Shown: positions 10,901 to 21,908 of the stretch, one piece after another | Layout: each line of letters starts with the position of its first letter | Position numbering within the stretch: position 1 is the first letter of the stretch | Assembly (NCBI GenBank): GCA_025201705.1 | Contig: MU616856.1 | Location: forward strand, 1-36,471 | DNA length: 36,471 bases | Source of the DNA: Dissophora ornata | Lineage: Eukaryota; Mortierellomycota; Mortierellomycetes; Mortierellales; Mortierellaceae | Reading direction: 5' to 3' | Translations under genes and position numbers: made by a program | Notes under the pieces: generated by a model | Database searches by the model: none | Told to the model about the DNA's origin: nothing | Seen by the model: only the letters and a program-made list of their open reading frames with translations

Positions 10901-11974
10901 TGCAAAACTCCTTTGTGTGGAGTCTCCTGTCGGCCGTTGTGGAGGAGGGCGGGAGTCCATATTGTCCTCTGCATCTGACGCTAACAAGAGGTCAGTGATC
11001 GTAGGCTTCCCATTGCTCTCGGCAGCCACTTTGTTAATCTTCCTGATAGCTGTCTGAGGTGACGCCGTGGCGTGTTGCATTAGTGATTTCCTGGCATACT
11101 CCATGAAGGATTTTCTCTGAGGGTTAATCCTGCTCGGTCCATGGTCAGCATCAGACCCCTCATCCGCGCTCGAGATTTCGTTGGTGTTTGTCCTGTCTAA
11201 AAAGCGGTAATAATCAATCTTGGGTGGCTGTCTTGGCGTCGTGCTTGATCGAGGTATTGGAATGGCAAATCCTTCGATATCCTTGGTGGAAACAGAATCC
11301 TTGGATATTGTGTCTCTTACGGCTGACGATGGAGTAGTTGATGAGAGTAGTGACGACGATAGTGTTGATGTTATCGCTAGCGTGGACGAGGACTTTCCCA
11401 TCGCATGTTGGTCGCCAGACCTTTGAGTCCTATTCGCTGGCAGTACTCTAGTCAAGAGCAATCCATTTGGCCTTGTGGTGTATACAAGCTGCGAACGAAC
11501 GCTCGCTCTCTGCTGAGAATCAGCCTCACTAGTAACACTAATCGAACTTTGTCTGGCGGCGGGGGACACAGTGTCGTTGTGGGTGTACTTGAATAATTTT
11601 CGTGGAGGCTGCTCCAAAAACGGATTGTCCGATGCATCGTTGTCGAAAGGGTTGTAGCCATTGTTGGGTCTGTCTGTGAATGCGAAAAGAGAAGACGTGC
11701 TTTTGTCGGTTCTGCTCGCAGTAGTCGAGAGCGAAGCCAGCGCGTGGAGTCCTCGCTGAAAGAGTCGATCCTCTCTTCCCGCTCTGTCACCAGAGGTGGC
11801 GGCGTTCGACGTGGACAGCACTGGCCGTGTTGGATTCGCGCGCGTGTAAGGTGTCTGTTGCTGCAGCTTTGGGATCAGTCCTGAGACCGCTGTCTCGCGT
11901 CGTACTGTAGTCCCAGATGTGTCAGTAGTCGCTGCGATTGATGCGGTCAAAGTGGCAGCTGGGGCTCGATGCAT
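7982..11974 (-). CDS. TPX2-like spindle/microtubule protein
   Basis: Four exons read as one gene: 10598-11974, 9653-10513, 9068-9559 and 7982-9016, about 1254 residues. The first 459 residues are Ser/Thr-rich and look disordered. TPX2-family modules follow: FRARPLDPKVF with GDLGVP and LTVPVSPEF (residues about 506-541); KPQPYKFATDELLRRRRAMF; TVPISPKF; EFHFHSDQRAKERELLEQSVKRR, the charged TPX2 C-terminal helix; and FRAQPIKHYP with KPLTNPVSPMIGEKRKRHAM. Coiled coil and disordered tail complete it. In animals and plants TPX2 activates Aurora A and nucleates spindle microtubules; function here is inferred from these motifs. The third intron is only 51 nt and I used donor GTATAT because the nearer GT would break frame. 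The first three splice junctions are all phase 0. The family is poorly known in fungi. Confidence 0.8.
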
Positions 11975-12185
11975 TTAGTTAAAAAGTACCCAAAAGCAAA
12001 TTGCCGCCGGCGGGAAGGAGCAAATGGGGAACTGTGCGCTTCAAAAGGTCGTTGTGGGGGGCGTAAATGCCTTCAATGCTCCACAGCACATGCGATTGAG
12101 GAGATACCTTAGCTGCTTCATCACGTGCGAACGCGCGAAGTGTATTTCAAGAACTGACAAATAAATAAAAAAAAAATAGTACTAA

Positions 12186-15100
12186 TTATGATTGTTGATC
12201 CTCCTCTGGGATACGGTCGCTCGAGATGCCAAGGCCCTTTGAAAGCTCTTTGGTGGGGCTGACTGGAGCAGTTCTTGAGGGTTTTGGCTTGCTAGGCACT
12301 CTCTTGTTGATGCCGGACATGGAAATCGAGCGTGATTTGCGCGTAGGCCCAATCACGCCTCGATCGCCCTTCTTGGACGACAATGATGTGCTGAAGGACT
12401 GTCGTCTGGCCGAAGCCTGCAACGGGCTGCCTGGACTCACGGGGGAGTGGATCCTCAACCCGGCCATCTGAGCTTCATGGTCCTGATCTTGGTCGTACTG
12501 ATCCTGCTGCTGTTGCTGTGGGTATTGGGAATAGGGCGGGGATCCATACGGGTAGTGTCCCTCTTGGTTGGGGTGGCCTTGCATATGCGGCAGACGGTTA
12601 AACGATGTTGGGCTTTCTGCCCCAGTAGGGATGAAACTAGAAGGACTGTACATGTCTGGTGAAACCGAGGCGGGAGAGAATCCATGGTGCACCTGAGGGG
12701 TCATGTATGGGTGATGGGGCTGCGATGTTTCCATCGTTCCGGGGTGTCTAGTCCCTGGGGACAGTGGACTTGTGGGGTACGACTCCGAGTCGTGGCGTTC
12801 ATAGTAGTTAGGATCTTGTGATTGAGCAGCAATGTGAGAGGCGGACCCAAGAGACTGGTATTGGTAAGATGAACCATAGCCGTAGTTGGGATAGTAAGGA
12901 TAATCACCGTTCACAGATGGTGACACAGGACCACCGTTGCTGCTGCTGCTGATGCTATCATTCCTATAGTAACGTCCGTCCATTGGCTGTGTGGAGGACG
13001 CAGGCGCACCCTCTTCGGTGTCGGCGTAGTGGCCGGGCGAACGGCCACGGACAACTAACGGCGCTGAGAGGGAGCTGGCCACCAAAACTGTCTCGCCCAT
13101 GTCTGTCTCGGCATAGAGATCGACATGTACCTGGTAGTACTGTTGGGCGGCTCGTCGTTTGCCGTTATTCGCAGTAGCTGTCTTGAACTGGACCCGCTCA
13201 AAAGTGACCACGTTCGGGTTAGACCCGGTGGGGTACATGCTTAGGTCGCCTCCAGCTCTAACAGGCGTTGGTCTAGGCGTGATCTGTGGGCCTTTGTCAC
13301 GCTTGGGTGTGTGCTGCACCAACTCGATGGTCTTTTCGCCGTTTTGGATGTGAGCACCAATGCAGATCAGGAACTTGTTGATCTGGACAAATTCGCTATT
13401 GCGGTCCATCAAACAAGGGATTTCTGGATGGATGGAGGTATCGAGGCCCGCGATGGAAAACGACGCGCTGATCTGGAAGTAGTTGCGACGGTAGCAGGTC
13501 CAATCATTCTCAGCCAAAAAGAAGCCGCGGTCAATCTTGGCAGCAATTTTGAGGTTGAAACTACAAAGAGATAAACAGGACATGATTAGTCCGTGGTCCA
13601 TGTGGAGCTGCATGATCCAAGTGCTGTATGCTTGTATTGGGTGGGAAGCTTACTTTTCGGAGCGGTCCATGCTGTGCAGATTGTAATTCTGCTGCGCAGG
13701 ATAAAAGTAAGGGCTTTGGTGAGGTGCATAGCTCTCAGAACGTCGCTTCGTTCGAGTCGCAAGCATGGCCTGGGCAGACGTGGGCGACGGCGCAGAGGAC
13801 GAGTAGTTGACGTTGGGGTCTCTGCTGCCGTTGGGCATGCCGTCGGGACCCACAGCCATCCCCATGGGGCTGTCTGACTGGTCGTCGATGTTACCGTGAT
13901 GGTTGCCGTAGGAGTGGTTCCTATTAAGCAGAAAAGAAGGTGAGTGGGCTGGCGTGGGAAAAGAGACGCGAGTGTGATTGGGCCATGCTCTCCGGTCGTA
14001 TCTCTGACCAACACCAAAAAAAAGAAGCCCACGTCTATCGCGCCCATTCTATCGCTTTCGCCCACGCACAAACTTCATGGCGGTGGTCAATACGCCCAGT
14101 CACCCCCCCATTCCGGCGGGCCCTATTGATGACCAACTGTCGTCCTCTACTGCTCTGCCTGCTCTAATTTGCTTCAGCGTGGGGCGTGATCCTTGAATGT
14201 GCTTCCCCGCATGCGACCTTCCCGCCTTCTTCCACATAAGGTTCCTTTGGCCTTCTCTCACTTGATCTTTATTTCAGACTCCTACCCGTCTTGTCGCCAT
14301 CTTTTTTTTTACGCTCTTGTGGAGTTCAACACGCTCGTCGCTGCAACCAGGACTTATCATAAACATGATGGCCCTCACCTCCACCCGTATACTTCCCCCC
14401 CTCTGAAAGGCTTTGAGACGATTTACCTTGGATAATGGGTTGAGGATGCTGAGGAAGAGTACGATCCATTGCTGAGAGCAGTGCCATTGGCGCTATAGCC
14501 ACTATTGCCGTTGCTGACGTCGTCCACCTTTCCGCCAACCGGAATCGAGTAGCTGGGGTAAAATTGGCCAGGGCCGCTCCCGTCAGCGTTGGGACTCCTT
14601 TTCAGAGCAGGGAAGAAGGAATACAGTTTTGGTGTGTTTTCTTTCGTTCATGAGAATGAAATCGATCGATCGGACTAGAGCCTCCAGCCAGTATGGCGTA
14701 TCTGACGGAATTGCTCATGTGTAGCCCTCCCTACCGGACTTCATCATCCTCCCAGCAGCCGCTGCCCAACACCTTTCCCGCGACGCTCGCCTGTGATTTT
14801 AAATACCACCCCCACGCACCTCTTGTCACGAACAAATCGCGACGTGTTGTACAATCTCTTCCAGTTCCACAAGACATCACCTTGCGGTCTGTCCCACTTG
14901 TCACATCTTGTACGACGCCTCTTCTGCGCACAAGGACACTGACAGGGATACAGCACAGCACAAACCTCAACCTTGAAACTCCCCATCCTGTCTCCTCTCA
15001 TCTTTGTGTAGCACTCTCTGATCGCAAACTCCGGAGCACCGTTTTGGCTCGAGTATTCATAAAACAATTGGCACTTACAAGGGGTGCGGATGATGGTCCT

Positions 15101-15698
15101 GAGGGTATGGTGTGTGGTGTGCGTGGTAGGACTGAGGGTGGTACTGGTCATATTCGTAGTGTCCTTGCTGCGGCTGCTGTTGCTGCTGGTAAGGGTTGTG
15201 ATTGCCGGGAGAGAGCGGCGAGGGCGAAAGTGCGGGAGAGGTCGGGGAAGCAAACGAGTTGTGCATGGCGTTCTGAGCATGAGGATGCACACTATTTCCT
15301 CCTGACCCGTTGCCAAACTGAGTGGTCTGGATAGGCGGAGGCGGATATGACCCATTGGCTGCAGAGCCATGTGGATAGTGAGGCTGGGAGGAAGGAGGGA
15401 GGGCAGAGGGGTGGCTATATCCATTGCTATTGTTGCTGTTGCCGTTATTGTAGTGCTGCTGCTGCAGTTGTTGCTGATCATGGTACTCTTCTGGGTATTG
15501 ATTCCCATGCTCTTCGTTGTAGTGTTGTGGCTGCTGGTGACGCACGGTATTGTTGTTGGTAGTGCTGGTATAGTCCATAGTCATGGCAGACCGTGGCTCG
15601 GCCCTGTCCTGGTACTCTGCGTGTTTTGAGGCATTGGATGCTGAGCGTTCCCTAGCAAGCTCGGCCAGGCTCATTACTGGAGAGGCAGCGGTAGTCAT
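12186..15698 (-). CDS. NDT80/PhoG-family transcription factor
   Basis: Four exons phase exactly: 15079-15698, 14427-14597, 13654-13920 and 12186-13560, giving 810 residues. I chose the start at MTTAASPVM; the frame stays open upstream but has no ATG. The DNA-binding domain spans residues about 345-531 and shows the family hallmarks KRDKGPQITPRPTP, then ERVQFKTATANNGKRRAAQQ and SAPLVVRGRSPGHY, an Ig-fold domain of the p53 class. The N-terminal 340 residues are rich in Gln, His, Asn, Tyr and Pro, and the C-terminus in Ser, Pro, Tyr and Gln, as in activation regions. Yeast Ndt80 drives exit from meiotic prophase; filamentous relatives (VIB-1, XprG) control nutrient response, proteases and development. 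Which role applies cannot be read from sequence. The gene is preceded by an unusually long non-coding region. Confidence 0.93.
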
Positions 15699-18600
15699 TT
15701 TTTTCGTCTTTGTGTCCTGCGGTACTGGGAAAGAAATAAAGAAGGAAAAGATCGCGCAGGTGTCAATAGTGCTGGAAAGAGGGTCAAAAACAGGAGGGGA
15801 GTAACACGGGAGACGTTTGTCGACCCTAGTTCGAGGGAAGGGCAGGTTTGAAGGGAACTGGGAGGGTGGGAAGGCGTTATCTGGGGAAATAACAGGGAGG
15901 CTCGCGACAAATGGATCAAATAATGGCTTCCGGGCAATAGCTTCTGTAACTGCGCTCAATATTTCTGTTGTCAGCGAGTGGTTGGAAAGGGAGGAGACGG
16001 ATGACGACGAATACCTTGTAGAGGGGGGTCGCGTCTGTAGTTTGTCGTCAATGGTGCGAACAGTTGGAGGGAGTGGGAATAAGCCAAGAACGATATTGAA
16101 AATGTCGACAGGAGAATTCGATACTAGGACTCGGACTTGAACTCGGACCTGGTATATACAGTGCTGAAGAATATATGGCCTGTGAGGGAACGTTCAAGGA
16201 GATAGCAACTGCTGCAAAGAGGAGATGGGGAGCGATGCCGAGGAATGAAGGATCAAGAGATGGAATGGGAGAGTGAAAAAGAAATGAAAAGAACAATGAG
16301 GAGGAATATAAAAAAAAGGGCAGGTCGTCTGGGAAAAAGAAATAAAAGATAAAAAGGGCGATGGAATCGTTGTGCGCTCAAGCAAACAAAGACACTCTGT
16401 CTGCTGCATCTGCTGCAGCCCGGCGGCCTAGTTGCCGGTGTCTGCTCACCCACTCGTCGCCCGTCCACCCTCTCGCGCCCGTCCGCTCCTCGTGTGGAAG
16501 GATAGCGGAGGGATAGCACAGTGTGCAGTAGTGTACTGCACTGTGCGAGGTGGCGAGGGCAATTGAGTACGACATCATGAATAGAAAACAACAACATCCA
16601 TTGATAACACAAATAAGCATTCGTGGTTAGTCATGTTCAAATTGCTCTGAAGTCCTATTCATTTCCGTATTCAATTGCGGTGGTCTCCTTCGGCTGCGTT
16701 CCTTGCTTCGCTGGAGGACCTCTGAGCAAGCACGCTGGCCAATGGCCAGGAGAGGACCAAATAACACAACCCACTCCACCCAATCCCTGCACTCCCTCGC
16801 TCTCTGGGCGTCCTCCCACCACCTGTCCACAACTGTCACTCTTCATGTACTCCGCCTGCTCGCTTCGACGACTTCATGACCAGCAAAACATCACAAGCGG
16901 CGTTGTTGATGGGCAACCATCACCGCAAGACAAACACAACAATAACAACACGAAGGGAGGAATGACCATCCGATCGTCATCGTCAATCCACTTTTGGCGA
17001 TGCAAGGTTTAAAGCTGGCTGGCACAGGGCACGATGGCGATATGAGAAAAAAAATATATCACGAAATTACCTGCATCTTCTCGGATAGATTACTCTCAGT
17101 CTTCTTTGTTCCTGCAATATAACTTATACAAGGATGTGCTTATTACAAAAAGAAAAGAAAAATGCTCAACAAACATGCAGGCACGGTTGACATGAACAGG
17201 CTGTTTGAGCCCTGCCTGCACTGCAATTCCTTCTCATAATATTTCATCCAGTGATGGTAGGCTCTACAGAGTGGCATTCGATAGTGGTGCGGTTTGGCTT
17301 TATTTTGTTTGAGCATGGCACGGTAATGCACCGCGGCATTCAGTATGTACAGTACATGAATACACCTTACCCTTTCCGAGTCGTCAATCTGGCACACTAC
17401 TGTACTGACAAAATGACGCGTTTGGTGTTCCTCGCCAGGCGCCAGACGCACCTGGACGCGTTCTTTGTTGCCCAGCAAGGTTGGCTACCTCACTTTAACT
17501 TACGCATATCGTCCTCCGAACCAACTCTACATTGTTCTTCTACATTTGCTGAAGCCTGGAGAGGCGCAATAAAAAATACTAAAACACGCACATATGTACT
17601 GAATGTGGAGGGTCATGCCACCCCGTTCTCACTCTGTTTTTAGTTCCATTCACCCCGTGTATGCAACAAAAGTTGAGAGAGAGTCGATAGACTGCATACA
17701 TGTCGCCCTTCAATCGATGGTCGGAGCTTGCACTTGGTGGACGAGTAAAAAAATAAGACTCGATGCAAGCGTGGTATTTGCTCTTCTCTCTGTCGCGGGG
17801 TCGACGGCGTTAGTCGGTGAAGGGAAAATGAGTGAATACTAGTCTGAATTGAATTACTAGAACTGACAACTTTGTATAACCATCCCATCAATCCTCTCGC
17901 CTCTCGCCTCTTGCTCTCTCGCTCTGTGTAATGGCAATGTCCTGAGGAGCACAGGAGTAAACAACAATTACACGAAAAAAATTCTCTCCAACCAAGCTAC
18001 ATTCGCATCTATTATAGTTCATCACTATTGGCAGAACGATAATGCATCGCATGCAGTGGCAACAAAGAGAGTGTGAGAGAGAAAAAAGAAGGGGTGAGTA
18101 TTTTATCAAGCAACCAAGGAATGAGAGGCGCAGATTGTATGGCGTGGCATTGCATGGCGCGGCATGGAGGTCCACCATGGACAGCATGCTTCTGTAGACA
18201 TAATGCAGATGATTTATCATGCCATCTCATAGTCTACAAACGATGTGATGAATCGTCAGAAGCAAAGAGGCACTTTGGGAGATTTGTTTGTTTGTTCATC
18301 GTCATATTGAGCAAGGCGAAAATCAATATGCACCCCCCTGAATCTGCATATGTGTGCTTACAGACACCTGTGCACACACCTTCATTTCTTACTTCGCATG
18401 GCTGGCTGACCTGACTTGATCATGGAAGACAATAGGACCACATTGTTCCGTCCGATCACTCTCGGCCCGCACGTGTGTTTGACGATCCACTTGGGGGTGT
18501 TTGGAATCACACGGGATTTGTGTGAGTAAATTTAAATAGACACAGTTTCTCGGCTACACTGGTGTGAGCCAGTGGACTCCACAGCTTGACCCTTGCACTG

Positions 18601-20482
18601 CGGGGAAGAAGCGATGGCAGAGTGCACGGATGAATGCCATTTTTCATTTAAAAGGAAATGAAAAGATTGTGCTGCCACAAAACTATCCATAACATATCGC
18701 TGTCGCACTGTCTTTTGTTTTTTGAGGGACGTATTGCGGAAGGACAGTGGACACGGGTGTGACAATGTAATTGGTTAGTTTGGCGAGGCCGGATGAATGT
18801 GTTACGTTCGCCTATCCTAAGGATTTCTTTAGAAAGAGACGTTGTGCAGCGTCGCCTGCACGATCCGTTTGAAGAGCATGGAGTAGAGCATATGACTGCC
18901 GCTTCGTCCTATGCTCACACCTTCTCTACCATTGAATGTTGTCGGACGAATCCCAGCGAGATGCATTATTGATCTTTGCGTGCACAACAAACATCACTAC
19001 GCCGGAGAACACGAGATCTTACTTTAGAATCATCAATCATTGATATTCAAAAAGCGCTTTGGACAATGTTTATATTACGCGCCTTTCCATGTATCGTTGT
19101 GACTCTCTTGCTCGATTATCGTTTTGTGTTTTGGGGTATTTTTTTTTTTGTTGACAGTGATGATAGACCAATATTGACACTGTGGCCATATTCGCCTTGC
19201 AGGCAAGGAGGCCTCTTTGAGGTATGTTTCTTGCATAGCGCTCTATGTCGAGGGTATTTTAACGATATCCTCTCAATCAGAAGTGCGGACTGGCACTGAA
19301 TGCTTTTGGCATTTTCTGCATCTTAAATAATACCTATGAAAAACAACAATACAATTGGGCTCGCGAGCTGAACATTCTTCCAGGACATCTGTTCTTCGAG
19401 TCTTGAATATATTACAGCCGATATTCAGTCGCTGCTCTTCCGCGGAATGGCCACCTTGGCCTTCGTGTGGGAAGGAAGACACTCCATAACGACCAATTCA
19501 GGCTTGAGCACAAAGGACTTTTCTCATTGCCTGTGCTCTCCTCCTTTTGTGTCGCTCCCATCAGGAGGGGCTCACTGTTTTACAAGGTGCCGATATACCC
19601 CATACTTTGTATTTTACATATACAGTACGTGCTCTGTCGCACATAGCATGCATCAAGTCAGTCTGGGGTAATTTTAGGAACAATGGATTTAATTGACTGT
19701 ACGAAGAGGCGAGAAAAGCCCCTTCACATGTGTGTGTAGCCTAAATGCGTGCACCCTATCCGTGCGCGCCATCGGTCTTACGGAATAGTGAAAGATGTAT
19801 ATACCGTGTGCATTCTGATTTTCTCGTGCCTGAACTTGAAACGATTTCGTGACCCTGCAACTGAAGCAGCCGCCCAAGATCCAATCGTTCTTTGATTCCT
19901 GCAAGGACAACGCCTCTATTTTAGCTTTTTGGAAGATTTTCTACTGCTGTTTAGACAGCAAGAGATGACGAGGGTGCATGAACATTATCAGTTGCTAGAT
20001 CTTTTTATCCGCTCTTTTGATGCAATCTCAACTCAAAAATGTATGCTCATCAAACAGCAAAAGAGATGGCTGCTAACCGTGCAGGTTCATAAGATTATCG
20101 ACCATTCTTCATCCATCGATAACTTATCCGATATAGAAAATAACCATCGCGAGCCTGCAATACAAAACGAACCAGGTGATATGCCGTTGACATGGATTTC
20201 CTGCCTTCCTCTCGATTCTTATCTTGCAATGGAGGCCAGGAATACGTCGAGCCTTTTTTTTTTTTTTTATATATTTATTGCTGCTGACTGGGTCTGGGTA
20301 TAGAGGTCATAAAGAGGATGCAAAAAAGCATAGGATTAAAAATTATGGTGTGCTGCTATGTACTAAGGGGCGACCGATGCTTGCATCCAGGCAACCATCG
20401 ATTTTTTTTTTGGTATCTGTACAAGGTTGACTGAGTGTGAGGAATAGACAGGAGGGAGGGGAGAGGGAGAGAATCTGGGAGT
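15699..20482. other. 4.8-kb region without a convincing gene
   Basis: Between the start of the NDT80-type gene (-) and the stop of the repeat-peptide gene (-). The part nearest 15699 is probably its leader and promoter. Short frames are present on both strands, but they lack ATG starts (for example 16623-17012 and 19929-20303 open from GTG or TTG), lack splice partners and have Cys/Phe/Ser-rich random composition. T-runs occur near 19140-19150, 20254-20267 and 20402-20410. No tRNA, inverted-repeat element or long repeat was recognised. Long upstream regions are common for developmental regulators, so cis-control is a reasonable but unproven reading. Confidence 0.4.
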
Positions 20483-21718
20483 TTATGCCTCCGTGCTGGA
20501 AGCTTCAACCTCCGAAGCCTCCTGGAGATCCATGACAGGAAGACGGCGACCAGTGCCATACTCTCCACCAGCCTCCTCGAGGTTCATGACGGGAAGGCGA
20601 CGGCCAGTGCCATACTCTCCACCAGCCTCNNNNNNNNNNCCAGTGCCATACTCTCCACCAGCCTCCTCGAGGTTCATGACGGGAAGGCGACGGCCAGTGC
20701 CATACTCTCCACCAGCCTCTTCGAGGTTCATGACGGGAAGGCGACGACCGGTTCCGTATTCACCACCAGCCTCTTCGAGATTCATGACAGGGAGGCGACG
20801 GCCAGTTCCATATTCACCACCAGCTTCCTCGAGGTTCATGACTGGGAGGCGACGGCCAGTGCCATACTCTCCACCAGCTTCCTCGAGGTTCATGACTGGG
20901 AGACGCCGACCAGTTCCATATTCACCACCAGCCTCCTCAAGGTTCATGACTGGGAGACGACGACCGGTTCCGTATTCACCACCAGCCTCCTCGAGATTCA
21001 TGACAGGGAGGCGACGGCCAGTGCCATACTCTCCACCGGCCTCCTCGAGGTTCATGACGGGAAGACGACGACCAGTTCCATACTCGCCACCGGCCTCGCG
21101 CATGTTCATGACTGGGAGACGACGACCAGTTTCATACTCGCCACCGGCCTCGCGCATGTTCATGACTGGGAGGCGACGGCCAGTGCCATACTCGCCACCA
21201 GCTTCCTTGAGGTTCATGACTGGGAGACGACGGCCAGTCCCATATTCACCACCAGCTTCCCTGAGGTTCATGACGGGAAGGCGACGACCGGTTCCGTATT
21301 CGCCACCAGCTTCACGCATGTTCATGACTGGCAAACGACGACCAGTTCCGTATTCACCACCGGCTTCCTTCAAGTTCATGACTGGGAGGCGACGACCAGT
21401 GCCATACTCGCCACCGGCTTCCTTCAAGTTCATGACAGGGAGACGACGACCAGTTCCGTATTCACCACCGGCTTCCTCGAGATTCATGACTGGGAGACGG
21501 CGGCCAGTGCCGTACTCACCACCAGCCTCCTGCAGGTCCATCACGGGAAGACGACGACCAGTTCCGTATTCACCGCCAGCTTCCTCGAGATTCATGACTG
21601 GGAGGCGGCGTCCAGTTCCGTACTCACCACCAGCGACGGCATTGTTGTTGACCGGTAGGGCCTTAACAGCGGCGATAGTGAGGATGGCACCGTAGATGAT
21701 AGCAGATTGGATCTTCAT
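20483..21718 (-). CDS. Secreted tandem-repeat peptide precursor (KEX2-processed repeat protein type)
   Basis: One 411-codon frame in this assembly. Residues 1-20 form a signal peptide: Lys at position 2, a hydrophobic core (IIYGAILTIAAV) and a V-K-A cleavage site. The rest is an 18-residue tandem unit, typically LPVMNLEEAGGEYGTGRR, repeated about 21 times and ending in the unrepeated tail DLQEASEVEASSTEA. Every unit ends in Arg-Arg, the site cut by Kex2-type proteases, predicting release of 16-residue peptides after carboxypeptidase trimming. Variation is confined mainly to positions 5-7 (N/D, L/M, E/K/R/Q), plus one Gly-to-Glu change. There are no Cys residues, so no disulfide fold. The architecture matches fungal KEPs (alpha-pheromone, Ustilago Rep1, dikaritin precursors), but I do not recognise this repeat. 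No UstYa/DUF3328 or tyrosinase gene is nearby. Function is unknown; copy number is uncertain because of a 10-N gap. Confidence 0.85.
   Translation of the reverse strand: MKIQSAIIYGAILTIAAVKALPVNNNAVAGGEYGTGRRLPVMNLEEAGGEYGTGRRLPVMDLQEAGGEYGTGRRLPVMNLEEAGGEYGTGRRLPVMNLKEAGGEYGTGRRLPVMNLKEAGGEYGTGRRLPVMNMREAGGEYGTGRRLPVMNLREAGGEYGTGRRLPVMNLKEAGGEYGTGRRLPVMNMREAGGEYETGRRLPVMNMREAGGEYGTGRRLPVMNLEEAGGEYGTGRRLPVMNLEEAGGEYGTGRRLPVMNLEEAGGEYGTGRRLPVMNLEEAGGEYGTGRRLPVMNLEEAGGEYGTGRRLPVMNLEEAGGEYGTGRRLPVMNLEEAGGEYGTGRRLPVMNLEEAGGEYGTXXXXEAGGEYGTGRRLPVMNLEEAGGEYGTGRRLPVMDLQEASEVEASSTEA
20543..21658 (-). repeat. 54-bp tandem array encoding the 18-residue units
   Basis: Period 54 bp throughout, with no non-repeat spacers. 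Units differ at synonymous positions (for example GTGCCATACTCTCC versus GTTCCGTATTCACC on the + strand), while the encoded peptide is nearly constant. The signal-peptide-proximal half carries the K, R and M variants; the half near the stop codon is almost uniform. Positions 20630-20639 are N. Confidence 0.95.
20630..20639. other. Assembly gap of 10 N inside the tandem array
   Basis: Ten N residues interrupt a repeat unit. Aligning the flanks to the 54-bp period needs 28 bp plus a whole number of units at this point, so the 10-N length is a placeholder. Both 10 and 28 keep the reading frame (they differ by 18), so the coding call survives, but the true number of units is unknown. Confidence 0.9.
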
Positions 21719-21744
21719 TTTTGATTATGAGTATGTATGTACGT

Positions 21745-21750
<6 letters not shown>

Positions 21751-21778
<28 letters not shown>
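21751..21778. repeat. (GA)14 microsatellite in the leader of the peptide gene
   Basis: Fourteen GA units, read as CT on the transcribed (-) strand, 33-60 bp upstream of the start codon. It is probably in the 5' leader or core promoter. Pyrimidine tracts are common upstream of highly expressed fungal genes; an effect here is inference. Confidence 0.8.
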
Positions 21779-21780
<2 letters not shown>

Positions 21781-21908
21781 TAGGAGTGGGATAGGCAATG
21801 AAGAGCTCGTAAGAAGTTGACCGTTGAAAAGGAGGAGTAGAGAAGTGCGTAAGAGGGATTGAATGGACGTTGAGTCTGAGGAACATTGCTTTTTGGTGGG
21901 AAACGCGT

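Noticed and set aside
16623..17012. 129-codon + strand frame
   Set aside because: It opens from GTG, not ATG, has no recognisable domain and has random-looking composition.
20543..21658. CRISPR-like repeat array
   Set aside because: Units are contiguous with no unique spacers, they are coding, and the host is eukaryotic.
20493..21695. Long + strand open frame rich in Arg-Pro motifs opposite the repeat-peptide gene
   Set aside because: The 54-bp unit is a multiple of three, so any frame without a stop in one unit stays open across the array. It has no signal peptide; the - strand has a signal peptide, dibasic sites and synonymous variation.
20483..21718. Dikaritin-type RiPP cluster (ustiloxin/phomopsin class)
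   Set aside because: The precursor layout fits, but no UstYa/DUF3328, tyrosinase or other tailoring gene is in the window. Genes on both sides are far away and unrelated.
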